From: Photobacterium sp. JCM 19050
GTDB lineage: Bacteria > Pseudomonadota > Gammaproteobacteria > Enterobacterales > Vibrionaceae
DNA: 64,000 nucleotides
Direction: 5' to 3'
Assembly: GCA_001310455.1 (NCBI GenBank)
Contig: BAXG01000023.1
Coordinates: forward strand, 1 to 64,000
The notes under the pieces are model-generated. The model made no database searches, had not been told where the DNA came from, and worked only from the letters and a program-made list of their open reading frames with translations. Shown here one piece after another: positions 12,339 through 22,190 of the stretch (position 1 is its first letter; each line of letters opens with the position of its first letter). A program made the position numbers and the translations under genes.

Positions 12339-13588
12339 ATGGAGAGTAAAGTAGTTGTACCTGCAGATGGCCAAAAAATTAGCCTTGACGGAAACAAGCT
12401 GGTTGTTCCAAACAACCCAATCATTCCATACATTGAAGGCGATGGCATCGGCGTAGACGTAAGCCCTGCTATGATCAAAGTCGTTGATGCGGCTGTAGCA
12501 AAAGCTATAACGGCGAGAAGAAGATTTCCTGGATGGAAATTTACACTGGTGAAAAATCGACCCAGGTTTATGGTGATGACCAGTGGCTGCCGGCTGAAAC
12601 TCTCGACTTTATCCGTGACTACAAAGTTGCAATCAAAGGCCCACTGACAACGCCAGTTGGTGGTGGTATCCGTTCCCTGAACGTTGCTCTGCGTCAGGAA
12701 CTCGACCTGTATATTTGTGCTCGTCCAGTACGTTATTTTGACGGTGTTCCAAGCCCACTCAAGCAACCTGAACTGACCGACATGGTCATTTACCGTGAAA
12801 ACTCTGAAGACATCTATGCAGGTGTTGAATTCAAAGCCGGTACTGCGGAAGCTGATAAGGTAATCAAATTCCTGCAAGAAGAAATGGGTCAGACTAAGAT
12901 TCGTTTCCCTCAGCAGTGTGGTGTGGGTATTAAGCCGGTTTCTGAGGAAGGCACCAAGCGTCTGGTTCGTGCTGCTCTGCAGTACACCATCGACAATGAC
13001 CGCGACTCCCTGACTCTTGTGCACAAAGGTAACATCATGAAGTTTACCGAAGGCGCATTTAAAGATTGGGGTTACGAAATTGCCAAGGAAGAGTTCGGTG
13101 CTGAACTGCTGGATGGCGGTCCATGGATGACACTGAAGAACCCAAATACTGGCAAAGAAATCATCGTTAAAGACGTGATTGCTGATGCGTTCCTGCAGCA
13201 GATCCTGCTTCGTCCTGCGGAGTATGATGTTATTGCAACCATGAACCTGAACGGTGACTACATTTCTGATGCACTGGCTGCACAGGTTGGTGGTATCGGC
13301 ATTGCACCTGGTGCAAACATCGGTGACGGGGTTGCACTGTTTGAAGCAACTCACGGTACTGCACCGAAGTATGCGGGTCAGGATAAAGTTAACCCGGGCT
13401 CACTGATCCTGTCTGCTGAGATGATGCTTCGCCATATGGGTTGGACTGAGGCGGCTGACCTCATCATCAGCTCAATGGAAAAAGCGATCAGCAACAAGAC
13501 TGTGACCTATGATTTCGAACGTTTGATGGATGGCGCAACGCTGCGTAAGTGTTCTGAGTTTGCTCAGGATATGATTGATCAGATGTAA
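12339..13588 (+). CDS. icd: Isocitrate dehydrogenase (NADP+)
   Basis: Icd oxidatively decarboxylates isocitrate to 2-oxoglutarate in the TCA cycle. The ATG at 12339 follows GGAG. One base is missing near 12506 (GCAAAAGCTATAACGG, expected A-K-A-Y-N-G), splitting the gene after about 56 codons. Restored, it is 417 codons (416 aa, the same as E. coli). Ser113 in [13 protein letters not shown], the site of AceK phosphorylation in E. coli, is conserved. The coenzyme region [17 protein letters not shown] is also present and typical of NADP-specific enzymes. It has its own terminator. Confidence 0.95.
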
Positions 13589-13607
13589 TCGAATCTCTAA
13601 GAAGAAC

Positions 13608-13637
13608 AAAGCCCGGCATGAATGCTGGGCTTTTTTG
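13608..13637 (+). terminator. Terminator of icd, probably bidirectional
   Basis: The stem AGCCCGGCAT (13610-13619) pairs with ATGCTGGGCT (13622-13631), with one G-T mismatch and a T run. On the other strand it can also serve the convergent 85-aa gene. Confidence 0.85.
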
Positions 13638-13654
13638 TTTAGGGCAGATTCAAA

Positions 13655-13912
13655 TTATGGAAGCGGGATCTTGTTCAGCTCTTCAACCATCTTACCGTTT
13701 AGGTGCTTGAGGATCGCTAATACCGCATGTTCACGGGTAGGTTTTTCGCCCGCAGTCACTTCCAAATCCTCTTTAGGACGGATACCCGTTTGGTCTTCGG
13801 CGATGTGTAGCCAGTCTGGGTGCCAATAAAATGCATGACCGTCCGGGGTCATCCAGTTATGTACACCACAATTTTCGCCTTTGTAATTAAGGTCATGTGC
13901 GTGATAAGTCAT
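13655..13912 (-). CDS. Hypothetical protein, 85 aa
   Basis: I do not recognise a named family. The frame is intact from ATG 13912, with a GGAAAAG ahead of it. The N-terminal half is rich in His, Trp and Tyr (MTYHAHDLNYKGENC, HNWMTPDGHAFYWHPDW) and has a single Cys. The C-terminal half looks helical and charged (EHAVLAILKHLNGKMVEELNK). There is no signal peptide or membrane segment. It lies between icd (convergent) and cspD (same strand, about 200 bases upstream, after a terminator), so it is probably transcribed alone. The composition looks like a real small cytosolic protein; function unknown. Confidence 0.65.
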   Translation of the reverse strand: MTYHAHDLNYKGENCGVHNWMTPDGHAFYWHPDWLHIAEDQTGIRPKEDLEVTAGEKPTREHAVLAILKHLNGKMVEELNKIPLP

Positions 13913-14067
13913 AACACTTTTCCGATTTAATTATCAGCAAGGAATGCGAGGGGAAGTATAGCGAAATATCGCAGATATGTAGTGATGTCATTCTCAATTA
14001 TTATGCAACATTTTCCGTTGTTAACACGAAAGATGTTAGTTAAATCGATGAATGGGAAAATAGGCAC

Positions 14068-14094
14068 AAAAAAGCAGGCGTCTGCCTGCTTTTT
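14068..14094 (-). terminator. Rho-independent terminator of cspD
   Basis: AAAAGCAGGC (14070-14079) pairs with GCCTGCTTTT (14084-14093) around GTCT. T runs on both strands make it usable in either direction. It lies 22 bases after the cspD stop. Confidence 0.85.
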
Positions 14095-14115
14095 GTATGA
14101 ATTCTTTTGGAATGA

Positions 14116-14337
14116 TTACTTGGCTGCATCATTCTCCACAGGGACGATTTCGCTGGCGTGATAACCTTTTGGTCCTTCATGTGCCTCATAAGTCACAGGC
14201 TGACCGGCTTTTAAGGTTTTGTAGCCTTCCATCTGTATGGTGGAATAGTGTGCAAAAACGTCGCCGTTACCCTCGTCAGGGCAAATAAATCCAAAGCCTT
14301 TTGCGTTGTTGAACCACTTCACTGTTCCTGTTGCCAT
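14116..14337 (-). CDS. cspD: Cold-shock-like protein CspD
   Basis: CspD is a single-stranded nucleic-acid-binding OB-fold protein; in E. coli it is a stationary-phase inhibitor of replication. The ATG at 14337 (MATGTVKWFNNAKG) is chosen over an upstream in-frame start because a GAGGGA sits about ten bases ahead and homologues begin here. RNP1 (KGFGFI) and RNP2 (VFAHYS) are intact, and the length is 73 aa. Assignment to CspD rather than CspA rests on the position divergent from clpS-clpA and on the C-terminal extension after the fold (YHASEIVPVENDAAK). Confidence 0.9.
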   Translation of the reverse strand: MATGTVKWFNNAKGFGFICPDEGNGDVFAHYSTIQMEGYKTLKAGQPVTYEAHEGPKGYHASEIVPVENDAAK

Positions 14338-15038
14338 GCTATACATCCCTCTTGCAATATAAGTTGCACAATATAGACAGACGTACAACCACAAGCGTCT
14401 GATTCATAGAAAGTGCGCAATTAAAATCCATCACAAATTACAATTTAGTAAAATGATTTAGACAGTCAAGTCTAATAGTGTACATATAATAGTAATTTCA
14501 TATATTTTCACATTAGCTGATATCAATTTACATTTCCAGCGGGCAGTTTCCAAATATCGTCTTATACGCTGGACACTGCAAATATACCTCCATATCTGTT
14601 GTTTCTATGACAATATCGACTGATACTCATTGAAATTCTTAACAAAAATAGAGGAAATGTGGTCGATATCTCAATGCTTATTCACACTCCATAGTTATTG
14701 ATAAGTAGGCCAAAAAGCGATGCGTTCGAATCGCGGAAATACCTCCTTTTAAGTGACCGATGATGCACATCACATCTGTTGCATTATGGATATCAAATCC
14801 GTGATATTGATGTTGTCTCGAAAACGATATTGTGGTCAAAAGTAGACAGTGGACACATTTTGCAGTTTATTTACGCCAATATGCCGCCGGGTGACAGGAT
14901 TGGGTTTGCTGGAATACAATGACTGCATTAACCTGAATAGTGAGGCGTGAAGAAATATTGCGTATAGCTAACTAACTAGAGACATGCATCTAATTAGCTG
15001 TAAGCAATGCTTTTTTTCGTCAGGGTATGAAGTAAATT
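14338..15038. other. 700-bp AT-rich divergent intergenic region between cspD and clpS
   Basis: It holds the promoters of both genes but no supported gene. The only frame with a purine-rich leader (near 14660) codes for 14 residues with a start too close to the leader. I see no tRNA or repeat; a weak CRP-like match (GATGA-N6-TCACA, near 14760) is not convincing. Confidence 0.4.
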
Positions 15039-15359
15039 ATGAGTAAGTTGTACGAGTGGATAACGCCAGACTCTGACATTGCAGAGGCTGAGAAAACTGA
15101 ACTGAAACCGCCTTCAATGTATAAGGTGTTATTGAATAACGATGACTATACCCCAATGGAATTTGTCGTGGAGGTGTTGCAAACGTTTTTTGGCATGGAT
15201 GTCGATCGCGCAACACAAGTCATGTTAACGGTTCACTACGAAGGAAAAGCTATCTGCGGCGTGTTTACTGCAGAAGTTGCTGAAACAAAAGTAGCCCAGG
15301 TAACGGTCCATGCTCGTGAGAATGAACATCCGTTACTTTGTACCATGGAGAGAGCTTAA
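15039..15359 (+). CDS. clpS: ATP-dependent Clp protease adaptor ClpS
   Basis: ClpS is the N-recognin that binds N-end-rule substrates (N-terminal Leu, Phe, Tyr, Trp) and hands them to ClpAP. Intact, 106 aa. The N-degron pocket residues lie in [16 protein letters not shown] and the conserved helix in [15 protein letters not shown]. It is followed by clpA after 43 bases. Its position in the same window as aat and bpt, which create leucine degrons, makes an N-end-rule cluster. Confidence 0.95.
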   Translation: MSKLYEWITPDSDIAEAEKTELKPPSMYKVLLNNDDYTPMEFVVEVLQTFFGMDVDRATQVMLTVHYEGKAICGVFTAEVAETKVAQVTVHARENEHPLLCTMERA

Positions 15360-15402
15360 TACTCTCCGGCACACCATGAGTGGTAATTGAGGGAGGTGCC
15401 TT

Positions 15403-17663
15403 ATGCTGAACAAAGAACTCGAAGCGAGTTTGAATGCTGCGTTTGCCAGAGCAAGGGAAAAGCGTCACGAGTTTATGACCGTGGAACATCTTTTACTGGC
15501 TCTGCTTGATAACGTATCTGCCAGAGAAGCGCTGTTAGCGTGTCGGGCTGATGTTGATGCGTTACGTAAAGAGCTCGAGTCGTTTATAGAGCAAACTACG
15601 CCTCTCATTCCACCCGGCGATGACTCCAGGGAAACCCAACCGACACTGAGTTTCCAGCGAGTGCTGCAACGTGCTGTGTTCCACGTGCAGTCATCCGGCC
15701 GAAGTGAAGTTAGCGGTGCGAACGTATTGGTTGCCATCTTCAGTGAGCAAGAGTCCCACGCGGCTTACCTGCTCAAGAAGAACGACATCAGCCGTCTGGA
15801 CGTGGTGAACTTCATCTCACACGGAACGGCCAAGGAAAGCCCTAAAGAGCAGAACCAACGTGTTGATCTCTCTTCAGAAGACAGCAGTGCTGAGGGCAAT
15901 GAAGACCGCCTTGAAAACTTCGCAACCAACCTCAACCAGCTTGCCCGGGTAGGTGGGATAGACCCGCTTATAGACGCGACAAAGAGCTGGAGCGCACAAT
16001 TCAGGTCTTATGCCGCCGCCGTAAGAATAACCCGCTGCTGGTGGGTGAAGCAGGCGTGGGCAAAACAGCCATTGCTGAGGGTCTTGCCTGGAGAATCGTT
16101 GAAGGCAACGTGCCAGATATTATCGCCAATTGTGTCATTTACTCTTTGGATATTGGTTCACTGCTGGCAGGTACCAAATACCGTGGTGACTTTGAGAAGC
16201 GTTTTAAGAACATTCTCAAGCAGCTTGAGAAAGAAGATCAGGCCATTCTGTTCATTGATGAAATCCATACCATTATCGGTGCGGGTGCAGCTTCCGGTGG
16301 ACAGGTAGATGCGGCTAATCTCATTAAGCCACTACTGAGCAGCGGCAAGCTTCGTTGTATTGGTTCAACGACCTATCAGGAATACAGCAACATCTTTGAG
16401 AAAGAGCGTGCTCTGGCTCGTCGTTTCCAGAAGATCGATATTGTTGAGCCGTCCCTTGATGACACCACAAAAATCTTGATGGGCTTGAAACCGAAGTACG
16501 AAGCGCACCACGAAGTTCGCTATACCAACAAGGCTATTCGTGCTGCTGTTGAGCTCTCAGCCAAGTACATCAACGAGCGTCACTTGCCGGATAAGGCGAT
16601 TGATGTCATCGATGAAGCGGGCGCGCGCTGCCGATTAGCTCCAGCGAAGAAACGCAAAAAGACCATCAATGTCGCTGACATTGAAACCATCATTGCCAAG
16701 ATTGCCCGAATTCCGGAAAAATCGGTTTCGTCTTCTGACCGCGATGTATTGGCAGGTCTTGAGGACAAGCTCAAAATGTTGGTCTTCGGTCAAGACGACG
16801 CAATCGGTGCGCTGTGTGAAGCTATCAAGCTGAGCCGCGCGGGATTGGGGCAGGACAACAAGCCTGTCGGTTCGTTCCTATTTGCCGGCCCTACCGGTGT
16901 TGGTAAAACTGAAGTGACCGTTCGTCTGGCGCGTTCAATGGGTATTGAACTGCTTCGATTTGATATGTCCGAATACATGGAACGCCATACTGTCAGCCGC
17001 TTAATTGGTGCACCTCCGGGTTATGTGGGCTACGACCAAGGTGGTCTGTTGACTGATGCAGTGATTAAACATCCCCACAGCGTGGTGTTGCTGGATGAAA
17101 TTGAAAAAGCGCATCCGGATGTGTTTAACCTGCTGCTTCAGGTGATGGATAACGGTACGTTGACAGATAACAACGGCCGTAAGGCGGACTTCCGGAATGT
17201 GATTCTGGTGATGACCACCAACGCGGGTGTAACTGAAACTACCCGGAAGTCAATCGGTCTTATCCAACAAGACCATAGCCATGATGCGATGCAGGAAATT
17301 AAGCGTGTGTTCGCGCCGGAATTCCGTAACCGCCTCGACAACATCATCTGGTTCAACCATCTGGATGAAGAGACCATCGTCCAGGTTGTTGACAAGTTTG
17401 TGGTGGAACTGCAGGCACAGCTTGATGCTCGTGGAGTTTCTCTGGAAGTTACGAAAGCCGCCAAAGACTGGCTGGCAGACCGGGGGTACGACAAGGCAAT
17501 GGGTGCACGTCCGATGGCGCGTGTTATTCAAGACAACCTCAAGAAGCCTTTGGCTAACGAGTTGTTGTTTGGACGACTTGTTAATGGCGGGTCAGTGAAA
17601 GTCAGTCTGCGAGACGGTAAGCTGCATTTTGACTTCTCTGATGAGATGGAGCCAGCTCACTAG
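15403..17663 (+). CDS. clpA: ATP-dependent Clp protease ATP-binding subunit ClpA
   Basis: ClpA is the hexameric AAA+ unfoldase that feeds substrates to ClpP. The N domain (residues 1-140) binds ClpS. The first AAA+ module has GEAGVGKT and [13 protein letters not shown]; the second has GPTGVGKT and [15 protein letters not shown]. The ClpP-docking IGL loop is visible ([11 protein letters not shown]). One G is missing near 15973 (CTTATAGACGC, expected P-L-I-G-R-D), which breaks the frame just before the first Walker A. Restored it has 754 codons, normal for ClpA. An ATG-preceding GGGAGG provides the ribosome site. Confidence 0.95.
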
Positions 17664-17686
17664 TATTGAGCACCTCCAGATACAAC

Positions 17687-17716
17687 AAACCCGGCGATAT
17701 GCCGGGTTTATTTTTG
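17687..17716 (+). terminator. Rho-independent terminator of clpA
   Basis: AAACCCGGC (17687-17695) pairs with GCCGGGTTT (17701-17709) around GATAT and is followed by ATTTTTG. Confidence 0.88.
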
Positions 17717-17968
17717 CCTTTCGGCAGCGCTGTAAGCTAATCAAAACATCACTATCGTACACAGTCTAAAACTGTATTACCCGCGTATCGGGAGGATGAG
17801 GTTGTGATGTCGAGGCCTGTGTGGGAGTGGATTCACCATTGCCAAGGTAATAATTGTACCGTGACTCTCTGGGTGAATTGTCTTTTCCTGAAAAGCGAAA
17901 GTACCGTCATGCAAGATGCAATAAGACCGGCAAGCTCCGATTCAAGTTAAACAGGCCCGAATAGTATA

Positions 17969-18187
<219 letters not shown>

Positions 18188-18322
18188 TTATTCCTCTTAG
18201 GCTTTTGGATAGCCAATGATTCACCGCGAGCTATACGCGTTACTCTACGTTACAGGGCCGAAATTTTAACCCCATCGGTGAGACTTGCCAACCTAAAGAG
18301 GGCGAAAGGCGGTGTTGCATGG

Positions 18323-19042
18323 TTAATTTGCATCAAATTCTTGCCATGCACCGTGAATAAATTGCTGGTGGGGAAAGAATTTCGACTTATATTTCATGGC
18401 GTCGCAGGCATCAACCTGATATCCGAGGTAGAGCCAATCCTTTCCTAATTTTTTTGCCAGGGATAACTGAGCAAGAATGGACAGTGAGCCAACTGACAAT
18501 TTTATATCCGGATCGAAGAACGTGTAGATGGCGCTTAAACCATCCTGCAGCATATCTGTTGCAGCGACGGCAATGAGCTTTTCTTCCTGGTATATATGCA
18601 GGAAGCGCGTTTCCAACCAACTGCTTCGGATAAATGAAAGGAAATCGGATTCGACCGGCGGATACATAGAGCCGTTGCGGTGTCGTTTGGAGATGTAGTT
18701 TGAATAGAGATCAAACCAGTTTTCTGGCGGAGATTCGCTGACCAGTATGGTGAGTTTGTCCAACTGTTTTAATAAACGTTTCTGGCTCCGGCTTGGCTTA
18801 AATCCAAACACATCAATACGCAATGATTTACAGGCATTGCATTGGTTGCAGTGGGGACGGTATATATGATTACCGCTGCGTCTGAACCCGGCTTCAACCA
18901 GCACACTGTAGCCCTTAAATGACTGCAGTCCGGGATCCATGACAATGGCGAGCCGTTCTTTCTGGTCAGGCAAATAGTTACATTGGTGCTCTGCGGTAAG
19001 GCCGACAGAAAGCGCGCCGCTTGCCAGTTTATTTGTTGACAA
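18323..19042 (-). CDS. bpt: Aspartate/glutamate leucyl-tRNA-protein transferase
   Basis: Bpt transfers leucine from Leu-tRNA to proteins with N-terminal Asp or Glu, marking them for ClpS-ClpAP. The protein (239 aa, intact) has the conserved N-terminal cysteine cluster in RPHCNQCNACKSLR and the GNAT-like C-terminal domain (TRFLHIYQEEKLIAVAATD, YLGYQVDACDAMKYKSKF). No ATG is available near the N-terminus; the TTG at 19042 is used because GGGAG lies ten bases upstream and it aligns with the family start. The start overlaps the restored end of aat by 14 bases, so the two are translationally coupled. Confidence 0.9.
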   Translation of the reverse strand: MSTNKLASGALSVGLTAEHQCNYLPDQKERLAIVMDPGLQSFKGYSVLVEAGFRRSGNHIYRPHCNQCNACKSLRIDVFGFKPSRSQKRLLKQLDKLTILVSESPPENWFDLYSNYISKRHRNGSMYPPVESDFLSFIRSSWLETRFLHIYQEEKLIAVAATDMLQDGLSAIYTFFDPDIKLSVGSLSILAQLSLAKKLGKDWLYLGYQVDACDAMKYKSKFFPHQQFIHGAWQEFDAN

Positions 19043-19755
19043 TGTAGGGGTTCTCCCATGTTACCGGGCCGGGCGTAAAACACCCATCATTAATAACAGT
19101 ATCAGACATTTGAGAGAGTTTGCGTACAAATTCCTGCCGGGAAATAGGCTGGCACCCAGTGACTCCAGGTGGGGTTCATCATCTGACAGTCTATGATCCT
19201 GCCACCATTTATTGAGAAGTGCTCACAAAACGCCCACAATGCGATTTTGGAGCCGTTTACCGAAGCTGAGAACATCGACTCGCCACAAAACACTTGTCCC
19301 AATGAAAGGCCATACAGGCCGCCGACAAGCTCATTATCGCCATTCCAGACTTCTATCGAATGGGCATGCCCAGCCTGATGGAGTTCATTATAAGCGTGTT
19401 GCATATCTTGTGTTATCCAAACAGCTTCCGGGCCGCGAATAGTGGCACATTGTTCAATGACCTGACGGAATGCGGTATTAACTGTCACCTGAAAGCGGTA
19501 TTTCCGGCAGAACTTTTTGAGACTGCGAGAAGGTCGGTACGTGTTTGGCCAAAAAACAGCGCGTTCGGAAGGGCTCCACCATAAGTAAGGATCTTCTTCC
19601 CCAAACCAGGGGAAGATCCCTTTACGGTAGGCGGCCAGAAGACGGGCTGTCGATAAATCCCCCCCTATCGCAAGCAAACCATCCGGCTCTGGAAGGGCGG
19701 TTTCAACGTTCGGAAATTCAAGGGTTTCATCAAGTGGAGGAAGGTAAATAGTCAT
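19029..19755 (-). CDS. aat: Leucyl/phenylalanyl-tRNA-protein transferase
   Basis: Aat adds Leu or Phe from charged tRNA to proteins with N-terminal Arg or Lys. The protein starts MTIYLPPLDETLEFPNVE and shows the family motif AAYRKGIFPWF and FCGESMFS. Two single C losses disturb its last fifth: near 19172 (AACCCCACCTG, expected N-P-H-L-E-S) and near 19140 (TTTCCCGGCAG, expected F-P-R-Q-E-F). With both restored the frame runs QEFVRKLSQMSDTV... to a TAA at 19029, giving 243 codons. The uncorrected frame stops early at 19102. It overlaps bpt and forms an N-end-rule operon. Confidence 0.9.
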
Positions 19756-20063
19756 TTTCTGGTGACACCTGCGAATTGCTTCTTCCGTAATAATAATGGC
19801 CTAGACCTTGTTTTGTCAGGTTTGATTGAGGGGGCCACAACGTTAAGAAAAAGCCGCCCGGTTAAATGACTGTTTGTGTGATGAAAAATGTAGAGAGATA
19901 CGTTTTGGGTGAGCTAACTGGTTGAAGAATATGTTACTGAGTCAATAACTGAGACATTTTGTGCTCTGGATCTCATTATTATTAAAGCTGTGTGGCAGTG
20001 GGATTGCTGCCTACCACTCACCGGGCCTTTACGGATTGCCTGAGTTACGAGGGGGATGACGTT
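19756..20063. other. Divergent intergenic region between aat and the 116-aa gene
   Basis: It should hold the promoters of aat-bpt (minus) and of the 116-aa gene (plus). No RNA gene, repeat or operator is recognised. Confidence 0.4.
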
Positions 20064-20414
20064 ATGAAAAGTGCTAAAGAATTTGCAGCCTGGTTGATGG
20101 ACAGATTTGCTTCCTACAACGGTGTGTATCTAACGCGAAGTGATATTGCAGAGCTGACAAGCCGTCAGTCATTGCGGAGCGATTTTGTTCGGGATGTCCA
20201 CAACGAGCTGATGCATTTTGGACGGGGCTTAATTGCTGATATGCGTAATGACAAGTATTACATGGTGACGTTGGGAAGCACGCACTGGAAAGACGTTGGC
20301 GATTTCTACGGTGAAAACCGGGCTGGCGCAGACGAAAGCCATTCACCGGTGAATATCGCTTCGTCATCTGAAAGTGGTCAGATCCACTCCCTCGCCAATG
20401 GCCGGGGGCGGTAA
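20064..20414 (+). CDS. Hypothetical protein, 116 aa
   Basis: I do not recognise this family. The ATG at 20064 is chosen because of the purine-rich GAGGGGG at 20049-20055; a longer frame upstream has no such site. The first 80 residues form a compact mixed helix-strand domain (MKSAKEFAAWLMDRFASYNG, RSDIAELTSRQSLRSDFV, YYMVTLGSTHWKDV) that could be a winged-helix-like fold by pattern, though this is a guess. The last 30 residues are polar and low-complexity. It is convergent with cydC, whose terminator starts inside its stop codon. Confidence 0.7.
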   Translation: MKSAKEFAAWLMDRFASYNGVYLTRSDIAELTSRQSLRSDFVRDVHNELMHFGRGLIADMRNDKYYMVTLGSTHWKDVGDFYGENRAGADESHSPVNIASSSESGQIHSLANGRGR

Positions 20415-20440
20415 AAAATGGGCCTGAGATTCAGGCCCGG
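20413..20440 (-). terminator. Rho-independent terminator of cydDC
   Basis: On the minus strand GGGCCTGA (20438-20431) pairs with TCAGGCCC (20427-20420), followed by ATTTTTT. It lies 26 bases after the cydC stop. Confidence 0.82.
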
Positions 20441-20465
20441 TTGTATTTGCTCTGTTTGATTGATG

Positions 20466-22190
20466 TCAGTGCAAACGATGAGTCAGTTCTGCGTAGCGCC
20501 CCTGCTGCTTCAACAGTACTTCATGCGTCCCTTGCTCGATGATTTCACCATTGTCCATCAGACAAATCTGATCCATCTCTCCCAGACCGGCCAGGCGGTG
20601 AGTGATGAAAATAAGCGTACGGTTTTCAGCATGATTCATTAGTGAAGACAAAATTTTACGTTCTGTTTTGCTGTCGAGCCCTTCTGTTGGTTCATCAAGC
20701 AACATTATTGGAGTGTCGCGCAGTAATGCCCTGGCAATGCCAACTCGGCGACGTTCCCCACCAGATAATTGACGTCCTCCTTCACCAATCCATGCATCAA
20801 GCCCCTGCCTTCAAGCAGAGATCGCAACCCGACTTCATTGAGGACGGCATGAATTTGTTCGTCAGATGCCGATTCATTCGCCATGGTGAGGTTGTATCGG
20901 AGTGTTCCGCTAAAGACATCCACGCGCTGACTGACGACAGAGACTGCATTGCGAAGTGAAGGCTCATCATTGTGACAGGGGAACTCTGTCAAAGCAGATT
21001 TCGCCTTCTTGAGGGTCCCAGCTTCTGGTCAGCAATTGCAGCAGTGTTGATTTTCCGCAGCCGGTACGACCCAGAAGCGCAATTTTCTGACCTGCTTCAA
21101 TGCGGAGCGAAACATGGTTGAGGACGCGATCGCTGCTGCCATGATAAGAGAAGGAGATAGCATCGATATCAATCGCGCCGGTTGCTTTGCGGTTGGTCTC
21201 TGGGGCCACAAATGCGGTCGCCGGTTCGGCGTCGATAATCTCGTTCAGCCTGCGAGCAGAGGTCAGTGTCTGGCCGAGGTATTGAAATGCCGCTGAAACC
21301 GGCATTAACAATTCAAAGCTCGCCATGGTTGCAAAGGCAAACATAGCAATCAACGGGTCAGGTGCTCGCCCGCCGATACCGTCTGCTGCAAACCAAAGTA
21401 TAGCGACCAGAGTAAGGCCGTTGGCAGCCAAGAGTGTTGCATTTGCCATACCGGTAATTGACGCCATCCGTCTTTGGCTTTGCAGAAGATCGTCTTCGTG
21501 TTGTTGTGTTGATTGTTTTACCCGGTCATTGGCGCCGAAGATGCGCAATTCAGCGTTACCTTGCAGCCAATCGAGTAACCCAACCCGGTATTGAGCCTTA
21601 CTTAGGGTAATGGTTTCGCCATGACCTTTGCCCAGGCCATAGAAAATAACGGGTAAGCCAACCAGCAGAACCACCAGAACGGCAGCCAGGAAACCCCCTA
21701 ATTCCGGATCGAACCAGATGAGAAAACCGGATATGGAGAGGATACCCAAAACACCGATCAGCAAAGGGCTGACAAGGCGCAGGTAAACGTGGTCCATAGC
21801 GTTGACGTCTGCAACCAACCGGTTAAGTAAATCGCCGTCACGCAGGTTTGAAAGGTTACCCGGCACTAATGGAGCGAGCTTTCGGAAGAAAAACAGCCGG
21901 ATGTCTGCCAGCAACTTGAACGTTGCATTGTGGCTGACAATGCGTTCTCCGTAACGGCCGGCAGTTCGGGCGATAGAGAATCCGCGAACGCCACCGGCCG
22001 GGAGCATGTAGTTAAATACCTGCTTGGTGGCGACCGTGAGTCCGGCGACTGCTGCGGCTGAAATAAACCATCCGGAGAGTGTTAACAGTCCCATAGATGC
22101 AAGGACGGTCGCCAAACCCAGTAGCATACCCAGTGTCAGGCCAAACCAGTGTTTTTTATAAAGACGCAGGAAAGGGATCAAATCACGCAT
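20466..22190 (-). CDS. cydC: Heterodimeric thiol ABC exporter subunit CydC
   Basis: CydDC exports cysteine and glutathione to the periplasm and is needed for assembly of cytochrome bd. CydC has an N-terminal six-helix membrane domain (MRDLIPFLRLYKKHW...) and a C-terminal ATPase with GRTGCGKSTLLQLL, LSGGERRRVGIARALL and MLLDEPTEGLD. Frame is lost twice: near 20972, best explained by loss of one CA unit (expected L-S-H-N-D-E-P), and near 20803, loss of one G or C (expected G-L-D-A-W-I-G-E-G-G). With three bases restored it has 576 codons, as in E. coli. The start overlaps the cydD stop by 8 bases. Confidence 0.92.

Noticed and set aside
12335-13354. 339-codon minus-strand frame over icd
   Set aside because: Shadow frame. 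It stays open only because of codon bias in icd.
14700-14745. TpsiC-like GTTCGAATC with a 5-bp stem
   Set aside because: No acceptor, D or anticodon arm around it; not a tRNA.
17807-17950. 47-codon frame between clpA and infA with a GAGG leader
   Set aside because: The sequence shows no hydrophobic or repeated pattern and the leader is weak; random open frame more likely.
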